From contig NZ_JAUYZI010000009.1 in NCBI RefSeq assembly GCF_030700245.1, positions 82,503 to 146,502 of the forward strand: a stretch of 64,000 nucleotides of DNA. The letters are read 5' to 3'. Below are positions 43,350 to 52,765 of this stretch, in pieces. The position numbers and the translations under genes were made by a program. Under the pieces are notes generated by a model. That model was not told where the DNA came from and did not search any database. It worked only from the letters and a program-made list of their open reading frames with translations. This DNA comes from Methylobacterium amylolyticum. GTDB lineage: Bacteria; Pseudomonadota; Alphaproteobacteria; Rhizobiales; Beijerinckiaceae. Position 1 is the stretch's first letter, and each line of letters begins with the position of its first letter.

Positions 43350-44126
43350 ATGGCCGAGTACGAGACGATCCTGACCGAGACGCGCGGGCGCGTCCTGCTC
43401 GTCACCCTCAACCGGCCGAAGGCGCTCAACGCCATCAACGGGCAGCTCACCCGCGAACTGATCGACGCGGTGACCCGGGCCGATTCCGATTCGGAGGTCG
43501 GCTGCATCGTGATCACCGGCTCGGAGCGGGCCTTCGCGGCCGGCGCCGACATCAAGGAGATGCAGCACCTCACCTATGCCGAGGTCTACGGTGCCGACCG
43601 GTTCTCCGACTGGGAGCGCTTCACCGCGGTGCGCACCCCGATGATCGCGGCGGTGGCCGGCTACGCGCTCGGCGGCGGCTGCGAGCTGGCGATGATGTGC
43701 GACTTCATCCTGGCCGCCGACACGGCGCAGTTCGGCCAGCCGGAGATCAAGCTCGGGGTGATGCCGGGCATGGGCGGCAGCCAGCGGCTCGCCCGCTTCG
43801 TCGGCAAGGCGAAGGCGATGGAGATGTGCCTCACCGGCCGGATGATGGACGCGGCCGAGGCCGAGCGCTGCGGGCTGGCCTCCCGGATCGTCCCCGCCGC
43901 CCGGCTGGTGGAGGACGCGCTGAAGACCGCCGAGACCATCGCCGGCATGTCCAAGCCCGGCGCGATGATGACCAAGGAGGCGGTCAACCGCGCCTACGAG
44001 ACGACGCTCGCCGAGGGCCTGCGCTTCGAGCGGCGCGTGTTCCACGCGATGTTCGCGACGGACGACCAGACGGAGGGCATGGCCGCCTTCGTGGAGAAGC
44101 GCCCGCCCCGGTTCACCCACGGCTGA
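43350..44126 (+). CDS. Enoyl-CoA hydratase
   Basis: A 258-residue crotonase-family hydratase. Motifs: [21 protein letters not shown] near residue 19, [13 protein letters not shown] near 62, [19 protein letters not shown] near 105 and [20 protein letters not shown] near 129; both catalytic Glu residues (GGCELA and PEIKLG) are present, as in short-chain hydratases. In the valine pathway it would hydrate methacrylyl-CoA to 3-hydroxyisobutyryl-CoA; a general beta-oxidation role is also possible. It is four bases from mmsB and ten bases from the next gene. Confidence 0.94.
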   Translation: MAEYETILTETRGRVLLVTLNRPKALNAINGQLTRELIDAVTRADSDSEVGCIVITGSERAFAAGADIKEMQHLTYAEVYGADRFSDWERFTAVRTPMIAAVAGYALGGGCELAMMCDFILAADTAQFGQPEIKLGVMPGMGGSQRLARFVGKAKAMEMCLTGRMMDAAEAERCGLASRIVPAARLVEDALKTAETIAGMSKPGAMMTKEAVNRAYETTLAEGLRFERRVFHAMFATDDQTEGMAAFVEKRPPRFTHG

Positions 44127-44136
44127 GGAGCCGCCG

Positions 44137-44568
44137 ATGCCCGCCGCCGCCCGCCGCGAAGCGTTCGAGATGGCTTTTCCGCGCGCACTCGTGGCTCAGA
44201 AGGCGCGCGGGCGCGAGGAGACGGTCAACGAGCATCTCGTGAAGCTGCTCGCCTTCGACGTGCCCGAGGCGACGCGGGCGGTGTGGCGCAAGGAACTCGC
44301 CCGGCATTTCCGTTTCCTCGCGGCCCTGCGGGTGAAGCCGGGGGCCAGCCGGATCCCCGCCCGCGACTGGTGGACGTGGCTCTACGCCGACCCGTTCGAG
44401 GACAACGAGGCGGGCTACACCGCCGGCCTGATCGCCCTGAACGCCGACGATTTCGCGCGCAACGGCCGCGGCGTCGACGCGGTGGCCGACCGGATCCGCG
44501 CGTTTCACGCCGCCATGATCCTCCGCCTGGAGGCGGGGGAGGCGGGTGAGGATTTGATTCCGTTCTGA
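44137..44568 (+). CDS. Hypothetical protein within the valine catabolic operon
   Basis: A 143-residue protein of no family I recognise. It is mostly helical and charged, with no signal peptide or transmembrane segment. Notable stretches are ARREAFEMAFPRALVAQKARG, RAVWRKELARHFRFLAALRVKPG, ARDWWTWLYADPFED and GVDAVADRIRAFHAAMILRLE. It starts 10 bases after the enoyl-CoA hydratase stop, so cotranscription is likely, and the acyl-CoA synthetase follows 64 bases later. A regulatory or assembly role for the pathway enzymes would be a guess. Confidence 0.75.
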   Translation: MPAAARREAFEMAFPRALVAQKARGREETVNEHLVKLLAFDVPEATRAVWRKELARHFRFLAALRVKPGASRIPARDWWTWLYADPFEDNEAGYTAGLIALNADDFARNGRGVDAVADRIRAFHAAMILRLEAGEAGEDLIPF

Positions 44569-44632
44569 TACGAGCTCCGCGCTGCGGGGCGTTTCCCGCC
44601 GGCGCCAGAGAGCGAGACTGGGGAGAACGCCG

Positions 44633-46375
44633 ATGCCGAGCTTCCGGGAGGCCCGCGAGTTCCTGCTGGCCCGCCGCACCGACTACGCGGAGGCGGTGGC
44701 GGGCTTCTCCTGGCCCGATCCGGTGCCGTTCAACTGGGCGCTGGATTGGTTCGACGCCGGGCTCGCGGCCGAGCGCCCCGACCAGACCGCCCTGCGGATC
44801 GTCGAGGCGGGCACCGGCGCCGAAGTGAGCTTCTCCTTCGCGGAGCTGAGCCGGCGCTCGAACCAGGTCGCCAACCACCTGGCCGGCCTCGGCCTGAAGC
44901 GCGGCGACCACCTGCTCCTGCTGCTCGGCAACGTGCCGGCCCTGTGGGAGACCTTCCTCGCCGCGATGAAGCTCGGCGTGGTGGTGATCCCGGCGACCAC
45001 CCTGCTCACCGGGGAAGAACTGGCCGACCGGCTGGAGCGCGGGCGCCCGCGGGCGATCGTCGCCGGGCCCGAGCAGCTCCCGCGCTTCTCCGGGCTCGAC
45101 ACCGGCGGCCTGATCCGCCTCGTCACCGGGGCAGGCGCAAAGGCAGAGGACAAGGGCTGGGGTGCCTACGACGCGGCCTTCGCGGCACCTGAGACCTTCG
45201 CCCCGGACGCGCCGACCGGGGCCGACGACCCGCTGATCCTGTACTTCACCTCGGGCACCACGGCGAAGCCGAAGCTGGTGCGCCACAGCCACCGCTCCTA
45301 CCCGGTGGGCGCCCTCTCGACCATGTACTGGCTCGGCCTCCAGCCCGGCGACGTGCACTGCAACGTCTCCTCCCCGGGCTGGGCCAAGCACGCGTGGTCC
45401 TCGTTCTTCGCCCCCTGGAACGCGGGCGCGACCATCCTGGTGATCAACCAGGCGCCGTTCAGTGCGTCCGCCCTGCTGGCGCAACTGGAGCGCACCGGCG
45501 CGACCACGCTGTGCGCGCCGCCGACCGTGTGGCGCATGGTCATCCAGGAGGAGCTGGGGGGCCGCGCCCTCAAGCTGCGCGAGGTCTGCGCGGCGGGCGA
45601 GCCGCTGAACCCGGAGGTGATCGAGCGGGTCAAGGCCGCCTGGGGGCTGACGATCCGCGACGGCTACGGCCAGACCGAGACCACGGCGCTGATGGCCAAC
45701 ACCCCCGGCCAGCCGGTGACCCCGGGCTCCCTCGGGCGGCCGCTGCCGGGCTACCGGGTGCGGGTGCTCGACGCGGACGGCGCGCCGGCGAGCGAGGGCG
45801 AGGTCTGCCTCGAACTCGGCGCCCACCGCCCCGCCGGGCTGATGCAGGGCTACGACGACGGCAACGGCCGCCTCTCGGGGGCCGAGGGCGACCTGTACCG
45901 CACCGGCGACGTCGCCTTCGTCGACGGCGAGGGCCGCTACACCTTCGTCGGCCGGGCCGACGACGTGTTCAAGTCCTCGGGCTACCGGATCAGCCCGTTC
46001 GAGCTGGAGAGCGTGCTGATCGAGCACCCGGCGGTCGCCGAGGCCGCGGTGGTGCCGGTGCCCGACACCCTGCGCTACCTGATCCCGAAGGCCTACGTGC
46101 TGCTCACCGCCGCGGCCGAGCCCGGCCCCGCCACCGCCCTCGACATCTTCCGCTTCACCAACGCCCGGCTCGCCGGGTTCAAGCGCCTGCGCGGCCTCGA
46201 ATTCGTGAGCGAGCTGCCGAAGACCATCTCGGGCAAGATCCGGCGGGTGCAGCTCCGCCGCCTGGAGCACGACGGCGTCACCGACGACCCCTATCGCGGC
46301 CGGGCCTTCACCCAGTCGGACTTCCCGGAGCTGAAGACCGACGCCGAGCGCAAGCCCGACCAGACGGCGGGCTGA
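44633..46375 (+). CDS. Acyl-CoA synthetase (AMP-forming)
   Basis: A 580-residue ANL-superfamily acid-CoA ligase. Motifs: P-loop LYFTSGTTAKPKLVRHSHRS near residue 207, the A5 motif DGYGQTETTALMANTP near 344, YRTGDVAF near 423, GRADDVFKSSGYRISPFELE near 443, and the catalytic Lys in LPKTISGKIRRVQLR near 535. The sequence resembles medium-chain/acetyl-CoA-synthetase-like enzymes. Position at the end of the valine cluster suggests activation of a short branched acid such as isobutyrate, but the substrate is inferred. Confidence 0.94.
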   Translation: MPSFREAREFLLARRTDYAEAVAGFSWPDPVPFNWALDWFDAGLAAERPDQTALRIVEAGTGAEVSFSFAELSRRSNQVANHLAGLGLKRGDHLLLLLGNVPALWETFLAAMKLGVVVIPATTLLTGEELADRLERGRPRAIVAGPEQLPRFSGLDTGGLIRLVTGAGAKAEDKGWGAYDAAFAAPETFAPDAPTGADDPLILYFTSGTTAKPKLVRHSHRSYPVGALSTMYWLGLQPGDVHCNVSSPGWAKHAWSSFFAPWNAGATILVINQAPFSASALLAQLERTGATTLCAPPTVWRMVIQEELGGRALKLREVCAAGEPLNPEVIERVKAAWGLTIRDGYGQTETTALMANTPGQPVTPGSLGRPLPGYRVRVLDADGAPASEGEVCLELGAHRPAGLMQGYDDGNGRLSGAEGDLYRTGDVAFVDGEGRYTFVGRADDVFKSSGYRISPFELESVLIEHPAVAEAAVVPVPDTLRYLIPKAYVLLTAAAEPGPATALDIFRFTNARLAGFKRLRGLEFVSELPKTISGKIRRVQLRRLEHDGVTDDPYRGRAFTQSDFPELKTDAERKPDQTAG

Positions 46376-46381
46376 GGGGCC

Positions 46382-47539
46382 TCACCGCTCGGCGGCGAGC
46401 CGGATCAGCAGCGCGACCAGCTCGGATTGCCGCGCGACGCCGAGCTTGCCGAACACCCGCTTGAGATGGGTGCGGGCGGTCTCGTGGGCGATGCCGAGCT
46501 CGTCGGCCACGGCGCGCAGCGGGCGCGAGCCGTCCATCGCCAGCGCCAGCCGGATCTCGGCCGGCGACAGGCCGCTGCGGGCGAGGCGGCCGGCCAGGTC
46601 GGGGCCGCCGCGGGGGCGGATCACCACCAGCGCCAGCGCGCCCGCGGCGAGCAGCGCCGCCGGGCTCCGGGTCCGGAGCATGTCCGGGCTGAGGCCGAGC
46701 ACCGTGAGCGCGTGGCGCGCGTCCGGCCCGCGCGGCGCGAGGCCGTCGCGGGCCGGCCCCGGGGCGCCGCAGGCCGCCCGCACGCCCTCGGCGAAGTCCT
46801 GCGCGAGGCCGGGATCGGCGAACCGGACGGCGTCGCCGGCACCGACGCGGAAGACGCCGTCGGCGATCAGGATCTCGGCCGCGGCGTTCGCCTCCACGAG
46901 GCCGCCGTCGCGGGTGACGATCAGGGCCGGGTCGGACAGGGCCGCCAGCACCGGGGTGGCCTGGCTCCGCCACGCCGCCGCGGCGCCGGTTCGGCCGATG
47001 TCGAGGGCGCGGCGCATGCGCGGCGCCAGGGCGTCCAGCACCCGCGCCGCGCCCGCGTTGACCCGCGCGGCGTGGCGGCCGTCGTAGCTGAGGGTGATCG
47101 CGCCGAGCCGGCCGCCCCGGTCGATCAGCTTCGTGCCGGTCGAGGCGTCGGCCTCGCCGATGTGGCGCAGCCACTCCTGGTAGAACGGGCTCGCCCGGAA
47201 CGCGGACGGCGCCAGTTCCGCGTCGGAGAACACCGTGGTCAGGGCGGGCGCCCGGAGCAGCACCGGCACCCAGGGGTTGATCGCCCCGTAATGCGCCGCG
47301 TAGTCGGACAGGATCCACCCGTCCCAGCCCGAGGCCAGCATCGGCGCGGCGCGGCCCAGGGCCGGGTCGATGACCTGGAACAGGACCCGCGTCCCCGGCA
47401 ACACCCGCGCCATCTCGTCGAGGACCGCCTGCCAGCGGCCGAGGTCGAACGCCGCCTCGTCCACCAGCGTGCCGAGGCCCGCGAGCGCGTCGCGGGAGAC
47501 CGTGTCCGAAACCGACCTGTGCGGGGTGCCGGCGTGCAT
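46382..47539 (-). CDS. LuxR-type helix-turn-helix regulator
   Basis: A 385-residue regulator with a C-terminal LuxR/GerE winged helix (about 318-380: LSPAEIRLALAMDGSRPLRAVADELGIAHETARTHLKRVFGKLGVARQ). The first 300 residues have no receiver signature and no recognised ligand domain; they resemble sensory regions of other large LuxR-type proteins. Its stop lies seven bases from the end of the convergent synthetase gene. Upstream on the same strand is the molybdenum hydroxylase gene, so control of that enzyme is possible. Confidence 0.88.
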   Translation of the reverse strand: MHAGTPHRSVSDTVSRDALAGLGTLVDEAAFDLGRWQAVLDEMARVLPGTRVLFQVIDPALGRAAPMLASGWDGWILSDYAAHYGAINPWVPVLLRAPALTTVFSDAELAPSAFRASPFYQEWLRHIGEADASTGTKLIDRGGRLGAITLSYDGRHAARVNAGAARVLDALAPRMRRALDIGRTGAAAAWRSQATPVLAALSDPALIVTRDGGLVEANAAAEILIADGVFRVGAGDAVRFADPGLAQDFAEGVRAACGAPGPARDGLAPRGPDARHALTVLGLSPDMLRTRSPAALLAAGALALVVIRPRGGPDLAGRLARSGLSPAEIRLALAMDGSRPLRAVADELGIAHETARTHLKRVFGKLGVARQSELVALLIRLAAER

Positions 47540-47642
47540 GGCCCATCGTCCGCCCGCGCGGTCCCGCCGCGCCCTGGCCTCAACGAGAAGTAATTACCCC
47601 GCCGCGTATACGAAATTCATCCGCCGGACGCCGCGGGGACGG

Positions 47643-50336
47643 CTAAGGTCGGGCGCCTGTGTCTGCCCGGACACAGTCTTCGGCCCGGCCGGGGGGCGCG
47701 GCACCGGCCGCCGCCGCCCCGACCTGCCGGTAGATCCGGTCCGGGGCGAACGGCGTCGCGGTGAGCCGCGCGCCGGTGGCGTCGCGGATCGCGTTGGCCA
47801 GCGCCGGCGCCACCGGGTTGAACGGCGACTCGCTCATCGACTTGGCCCCGAGCGGCCCGACGCTGTCGGTCGTGTCGGCGAACAGCACCGCGGTGGCCGG
47901 CACGTCGGCCAGCGCGGGCACGTGGTAGTCCCGGAACACGCGGGTGACGACGCGGCCGTCCGCGTCGAGGCGCAACGCTTCGTAGAGCGCGGCGCCCAGC
48001 GCCTGCGCGATCCCGCCCTCGATCTGGCCGCGGCACTGCATCGGGTTGACCACCACCCCGGCATCGGCGGCGTGCACGCTCCGGAGGATCCGCACCGCGC
48101 CGGTGCCGGGATGCACCGCCACCCGGAACGCCTGGACGTTGAAGGCGACCGAGCGGGGCGAGCCGTCGGCCCGGCCCTCGGCCTCGACGACCGCACCGGG
48201 CGCCGCCCCGGGGAGCCGGGCGGCGAGCGCGGTCGCCGCCCGCAGCACCGCCTGCCCGGCCACCACCGTGCCGGTGGAGCCGTAGGCGCCGGTGTCGTGC
48301 GCGACCGCGTCGGTGTCGCCCTGGACGAGGCGGATCCGGTCGGGGCCCGTGCCCAGCGCCTGCGCGGCGATCTGCGCGTGGACGGTGCTGGTGCCGTTGC
48401 CGAACTCGGCGGTGCCGACCCGCAGGGTGAACGTCCCGTCCGCCTCGCGCGCGATGCGGGCGTGGGCGTGGTGGCCGCGCGGGGGCACCGTGTCGATCAT
48501 CGCCGCCGCCATCCCCTGCCCGACGCGCCAGCCCGGGGGCGGCGCGGCGCCGGGCTCGGCCAGCGCCGCCTCGGCCCGGTCGAGGCACTGGTCGAGGCCG
48601 TAGCTGCCGAACGTCACGTCGTGCGGCTCCAGGCTGGTGGAGACCATCGCGTCCCCCGGCCGGACCGCGTTGAGCCGGCGCATGGCGAACGGGTCGATGC
48701 CGAGCCGGCGGCCGAGCTCGTCGAGGGCGGATTCCACCGCGAAGATCGTCTGGCTGAGGCCGTAGCCGCGGAACGCCCCGGCCGGCAGGGTGTGGGTGTA
48801 GACCGCGTAGCCGTCGACCCGCTTGTTCGGGCAGCGGTACAGGGCGATGCACTCGTTGCAGCCGTGGTGCAGCACCCCGCCCGCGTGGTTGCCGTAGGCG
48901 CCGGTGTCCGAGACCACGTGGAGCTGCATCGCCGTCAGCCGGCCGTCGCGGGCCGCGCCGAGCTTCACCCGCACCCGCATCGGGTGGCGGGTGGTGGTGG
49001 CGGTGAACTGCTCCTCGCGGGTCATCTCGTAGCGCACCGGCCGGCCGGTCCTCAGCACGGCGAGCGCCACGAGATCCTCGACCAGCATCTCCTGCTTGCC
49101 GCCGAAGCCGCCGCCGACCCGGGCCGTGAGCACCCGCACGCTCTCCCGCGGCCGGTCGAACAGGGCGCAGAGCGCGTCGCGGGTCAGGAACGGCACCTGC
49201 GTCGAGGTGCGGATGACGAGCCGGCCGTCCGGGTCGAGCCAGCCGAGCGCCCCGTGCGTCTCCAGCGCCGCGTGCTGCACCCGGGCGGTGGTGAAGGTCT
49301 CCTCGTAGACCGCGGCGGCCGCGCCGAACCCGGCCTCCACGTCGCCGATCAGACCGTGCGCCTCGGCCGCGAGGTTCGGGTGGGGGAGGAGCGGCGGCGC
49401 GTCCTCCCCCGGCCGGTCGGCGCCGTCGTGGACCAGCGGCGCGCCGGGCGCCATCGCCGCCACCGGGTCGAGCACCGCCGGGCGGACCGCGTAGGTCACG
49501 GCGATCAGCCGGCACCCGGCCTCGGCCGCCGCCGCGCTCGTGGCCACCACCGCCGCGACCCGCTGGCCGACGAACCGGACCACGTCGTCGAGGATCCGGG
49601 TGTCGGCGGCGTCGTCCGCCGGGTTCTCGTGGCGGGCGGTGGAGAAGCGCCGCGCCGGGGCGTCGGCGTGGGTCAGCACCGCGACGACGCCGGGCAGGGC
49701 GAGCGCCGCCGCCGCGTCGATCGCCGCGATCCGCGCGTGGGCGTGGGGCGCGCGCAGCACCGCGAGGTGCAGGGCGTCGGGCATCGCGAGGTCGAAGGTG
49801 TAGGCGGCCCGGCCCGTCACCACCGCCGGCCCGGCCGGCGCCGGCAGACTCCGCCCGAACGGGTCGGGGCCCGGGGCCTCGGCGTGCGCGCACCCGTCGA
49901 GGGCGTCGCGGATCGCCCGGTAGCCGGTGCAGCGGCAGAGATTGCCCTTCAGCGCCGCGCCGGGATCGGCCCGCTGCCCCTGGTCGAGGGCGGCCGCCGT
50001 CATGATCATCCCGGCCGTGCAGAACCCGCACTGGAAGCCCTGCGCCGCCAGGAATCTTTTTTGGACCGGATGCAGGTGCTCCGGGATCGGATCGCCCGGA
50101 CGGCAGGGGCCGGCCAGCCCCTCGATCGTCGTCACCGCCCGGCCCTCGGCGCGGAAGGCCGGCACGAGGCAGGCGTGGACCGGCTCGCCGTCGAGGTGCA
50201 CCGTGCAGGCGCCGCAATCGCCCGCGTCGCAGCCGCGCTTGACCCCGAACCAGCCGAGTTCGCGCAGCAGCGTGCGCAGGCACTGGCCCGGCCGCGCGGG
50301 CGCCTCCTGGGCGTGGCCGTTGACGACGAGCCTCAT
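47643..50336 (-). CDS. Molybdenum hydroxylase: fused 2Fe-2S and molybdopterin subunits
   Basis: An 897-residue xanthine dehydrogenase-family protein. Residues 1-155 are the [2Fe-2S] part: plant-ferredoxin cluster [16 protein letters not shown] near 36 with a further Cys in VHACLVP, then the helical cluster [13 protein letters not shown] near 100 and [12 protein letters not shown] near 132. Residues about 165-890 are the molybdopterin part: [18 protein letters not shown] near 345, [12 protein letters not shown] near 404, AGAFRGYG near 522, and the catalytic Glu in [12 protein letters not shown] near 837. In most relatives these are separate subunits. It is preceded by the FAD gene. Substrate (purine, aldehyde, N-heterocycle) is unknown. 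Confidence 0.93.
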   Translation of the reverse strand: MRLVVNGHAQEAPARPGQCLRTLLRELGWFGVKRGCDAGDCGACTVHLDGEPVHACLVPAFRAEGRAVTTIEGLAGPCRPGDPIPEHLHPVQKRFLAAQGFQCGFCTAGMIMTAAALDQGQRADPGAALKGNLCRCTGYRAIRDALDGCAHAEAPGPDPFGRSLPAPAGPAVVTGRAAYTFDLAMPDALHLAVLRAPHAHARIAAIDAAAALALPGVVAVLTHADAPARRFSTARHENPADDAADTRILDDVVRFVGQRVAAVVATSAAAAEAGCRLIAVTYAVRPAVLDPVAAMAPGAPLVHDGADRPGEDAPPLLPHPNLAAEAHGLIGDVEAGFGAAAAVYEETFTTARVQHAALETHGALGWLDPDGRLVIRTSTQVPFLTRDALCALFDRPRESVRVLTARVGGGFGGKQEMLVEDLVALAVLRTGRPVRYEMTREEQFTATTTRHPMRVRVKLGAARDGRLTAMQLHVVSDTGAYGNHAGGVLHHGCNECIALYRCPNKRVDGYAVYTHTLPAGAFRGYGLSQTIFAVESALDELGRRLGIDPFAMRRLNAVRPGDAMVSTSLEPHDVTFGSYGLDQCLDRAEAALAEPGAAPPPGWRVGQGMAAAMIDTVPPRGHHAHARIAREADGTFTLRVGTAEFGNGTSTVHAQIAAQALGTGPDRIRLVQGDTDAVAHDTGAYGSTGTVVAGQAVLRAATALAARLPGAAPGAVVEAEGRADGSPRSVAFNVQAFRVAVHPGTGAVRILRSVHAADAGVVVNPMQCRGQIEGGIAQALGAALYEALRLDADGRVVTRVFRDYHVPALADVPATAVLFADTTDSVGPLGAKSMSESPFNPVAPALANAIRDATGARLTATPFAPDRIYRQVGAAAAGAAPPGRAEDCVRADTGARP

Positions 50337-50370
50337 GTGACGACGACCCTCATGTGACGACGACCCTCAT
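50333..50370 (-). repeat. Triplicated stop/start (ATGA) junction
   Basis: A 17-base unit is repeated so that three ATG codons lie at 50370, 50353 and 50336. The first overlaps the FAD-gene stop as ATGA. The first and second each open a six-codon frame (Met-Arg-Val-Val-Val-Thr) that stops inside the next ATGA. The third starts the molybdenum hydroxylase gene (MRLVVNG). Confidence 0.85.
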
Positions 50371-51200
50371 GCCCCGCCCTCCGCCAGTTCGGCCCGGATC
50401 TCCTCGGCGAGCAGGCCGGTGACGTGGGCGCGCCAGTCGGGGGCGCCGTGCACGTCGTCGTACCAGTCCGCCGCCGCGATCGTCTCCGCCAGCGCCGCGC
50501 GCAGGGCCTCCGGCCCGGGCATCGCGGCGAAGGCGAGGTGCACCGGCCGGCGCACGGCGGCGGTGACGGTCAACGCGAAGCCCTCGGGGCCGCGCGTGCC
50601 GGCGAGCAGCGCGCCGGAGCGGCCCTCCGGGCTCAGGGCGATCCGCCGCAGCGCCGCGCGCCGCCGCAGGGCCGCCGCCGGCACGTCGATCCGGCGCAGC
50701 ACCTCGCCGGGCCCGAGCGCCGTCCGGCGGGGGCCGAGGACGAAGTCGCGGGCCGGCAGGCGGCGCTCGCCGCCGTCGGGGGTCCAGATCAGGCAATCGG
50801 CGTCCAGCGCGCAGGCGAGCGCGGCCATCGGCCCGGCCGGCAGCGCGAGGCACAGGTTGCCGCCCACGGTCGCCGCGTTCCAGACCTTGAACGAGCCGAC
50901 CAGCGCCCGGCAGCAACCGGGGATCAGCGGCGCCGCGGCCCAGTCCGCGGGCGGCTCCAGCCGCGCGAGCCGGGCGAGCGTGCAGGTCGCGGCGATCTCC
51001 AGCCCGGCCTCGGAGGGGCGCAGCGGCTCCCAGCCGAGGGCGCCGAGATCGACGAGGCGGCGCAGGTCCGGCTGCGGCTCGGAGAACAGCCACGTCCCGC
51101 CGGCGAGCCACGCGTCCCCGTCCCGCCCCCCGTCCCGCCCCCCGGCGAGGTCGCCGCGCCCGGCCGGCCTCAGGACGGCCTCGATGGTGTTGAGATCCAT
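50367..51200 (-). CDS. Molybdenum hydroxylase FAD-binding subunit
   Basis: A 277-residue FAD_binding_5 protein (medium subunit of the CO/xanthine dehydrogenase family). ATG 51200 begins MDLNTIEAVLRP. FAD motifs: WLAGGTWLFSEPQPDLRRLVDL near residue 30 and ATVGGNLCLALPAGPMAALACALDAD near 107; the CO_deh_flav C-terminal domain follows from about 165. It passes electrons from the Fe-S clusters to its acceptor. The stop overlaps a start codon by four bases (ATGA), followed by the repeated junction before the fused partner gene. Open frame upstream of 51200 is repeat DNA. Confidence 0.93.
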   Translation of the reverse strand: MDLNTIEAVLRPAGRGDLAGGRDGGRDGDAWLAGGTWLFSEPQPDLRRLVDLGALGWEPLRPSEAGLEIAATCTLARLARLEPPADWAAAPLIPGCCRALVGSFKVWNAATVGGNLCLALPAGPMAALACALDADCLIWTPDGGERRLPARDFVLGPRRTALGPGEVLRRIDVPAAALRRRAALRRIALSPEGRSGALLAGTRGPEGFALTVTAAVRRPVHLAFAAMPGPEALRAALAETIAAADWYDDVHGAPDWRAHVTGLLAEEIRAELAEGGA

Positions 51201-51270
51201 GCGTCCGGTGTCCGGGTGATTTCGGGCGAAATTCGAGCAGGCGGCGTGGCGGTTTATTGCGAGAGGCCCC

Positions 51271-51507
51271 GTCATTCCGGGACTGCGCAGCAGGGCCCGG
51301 ACCCGAAGGGGCACGCCGGAGGCGGGCAATCCAGAACCGCCCCGGCGTGCCGGGCATGGCGCAAGTCTCGGGGCGCGAGACTCGGCGCGCAAGACCCGGC
51401 ATGCAAAGACTCGGCGCGCAAGACTCGGCACTGTCGGCGGTTCTGGATTGCCCGCCTGTCGGCGTGCCCCTTCGGGTCCGGGCTCGTCTGCGGCGCCCCG
51501 GAATGAC
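51271..51507. repeat. Long inverted repeat, MITE-like
   Basis: Arms of about 71 bases at 51271-51341 and 51436-51507 are inverted copies that align almost throughout (ends GTCATTCCGG / CCGGAATGAC; inner ends AATCCAGAACCGCC / GGCGGTTCTGGATT). The 94-base centre holds imperfect repeats of GCGCGCAAGACTCGG type. No transposase is encoded and no target duplication is obvious. The rest of the gap 51201-51666 holds no gene that I can see. Confidence 0.7.
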
Positions 51508-51666
51508 GGACTGCGTGGGAGAGAGGGGGTTGCATCTCTCACAGGTTGCGGGTCGTGAACCCGAGTTCGGAGCCCTGATCCCCATGCCTCGGTCGCCTTG
51601 TCGATGACTCGGGAAAGGTCGTCCACCTTGCCGACACGGCCATCGACCGGTCGGGAGGCGACTCGG

Positions 51667-51924
51667 ATGGTGGACACGCCCGCACCCGTGAACCTCGATT
51701 TCGAGGAACAGCGCGCCCGCATCCGCCGCGCACTGGACGAGGCCGACAAGCTTGCTGCCGAGCGCCTGAAGCTGGGCGCCGAGCGGGACAAGCTCGCGGC
51801 CGAAGCGCTCAAGCTCGAGCGCGACCGAATGCTCGCACCGTGGCAGATCGTGATGTCCAGCATGGCTGCGGGCGCCGCCCTGTTCGGGGCGGGCGCCGCC
51901 TTCATCAAGCTGCTGGGGTCCTGA
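51667..51924 (+). CDS. Small coiled-coil protein with C-terminal membrane anchor
   Basis: An 85-residue protein from ATG 51667. Residues 12-52 are a heptad-rich coiled coil (FEEQRARIRRALDEADKLAA, then ERLKLGAERDKLAAEALKLE). Residues about 58-80 form one hydrophobic helix (IVMSSMAAGAALFGAGAAF) with a short tail, so it is probably a tail-anchored inner-membrane protein. No family recognised. It is an isolated gene between a repeat-rich gap and the BTLCP gene. Confidence 0.65.
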   Translation: MVDTPAPVNLDFEEQRARIRRALDEADKLAAERLKLGAERDKLAAEALKLERDRMLAPWQIVMSSMAAGAALFGAGAAFIKLLGS

Positions 51925-52117
51925 CCGTCAGGGTTTCCGATTCCTCTGCGCGACCGCGCGGATTTGCCGGCTTTCCGGAGCCTCGCGTTGGGACTGCCGC
52001 GGGACGAGTGCGGCCCGGGGCGCCGTGCCCCCCGAATCGATAAAATTGCGCGCATCCGCTTCAGCGCCGCGGAGGAGGCCCGGAGCGATCCTGTCCCAGG
52101 AAACGGGGACGGGTGCG

Positions 52118-52765
52118 ATGGGCGCGGGTCTTCTCAGGGCGGTACGGGGCGCGGTGGTCGGGATCGCCGCGCTCGCGGGCCTGGCGGGCGCGGGCCTGGC
52201 GGGCGCGGCCCAGGCGCAGGTGCTGGCGAGCCTGCCGACGGAGGTCGGCGCCACGCCCCTCGGGCCCGCCAAGCCGCTCGCCGCGTGGGTGGCGTTCTGC
52301 CAGGGCTACGCCGCCGAGTGCGCGGTGGACCAAGCGGAGCCGGCGCGGATCACCCTCACGCAAGCGGTCTGGAACACGATCGTGGCGGTCAACCGCCGGG
52401 TCAACAAGACGATCCAGCCGATGACCGACATGGACCACCTGCACGTGGCCGACCGCTGGGATCTGGCCGAGGACGGCATCGGCGACTGCGAGGACTTCCA
52501 GCTCCTCAAGCGCCGCCTGCTCGCCGAGGCCGGCCTGCCGCGCCGGGCCATGCGCATGACCGTGGTCATCGACGAGAAGGGCGAGGGCCACGCCGTGCTG
52601 ACCCTGATCACCGACCGCGGCGACCTCGTGCTCGACAACAAGACCGGCGCCGTCCTGCCCTGGCACCGCACCGGCTACGTGTTCGTCAAGCGCGAGAGCC
52701 AGGACGCCGTCGCCTGGGTCTCGCTGGGCGGCCTCACCTCGCCGGTGACCACCGCCAACCGCTGA
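52118..52765 (+). CDS. Exported transglutaminase-like cysteine peptidase (BTLCP)
   Basis: A 215-residue protein of the bacterial transglutaminase-like cysteine proteinase family (PF06035). ATG 52118 gives a signal peptide (VVGIAALAGLAGAGLAGAAQA). The triad is visible: C124 in GIGDCEDFQLLKRRLL, H158 in GEGHAVLTLITDRGDL and D173 in LVLDNKTG. The family signature VNRRVNKTIQPMTDMDH is near residue 93. In other bacteria the LapG branch cleaves a surface adhesin under c-di-GMP control; no lapD-like partner is adjacent, so that role is only possible. Confidence 0.93.
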   Translation: MGAGLLRAVRGAVVGIAALAGLAGAGLAGAAQAQVLASLPTEVGATPLGPAKPLAAWVAFCQGYAAECAVDQAEPARITLTQAVWNTIVAVNRRVNKTIQPMTDMDHLHVADRWDLAEDGIGDCEDFQLLKRRLLAEAGLPRRAMRMTVVIDEKGEGHAVLTLITDRGDLVLDNKTGAVLPWHRTGYVFVKRESQDAVAWVSLGGLTSPVTTANR

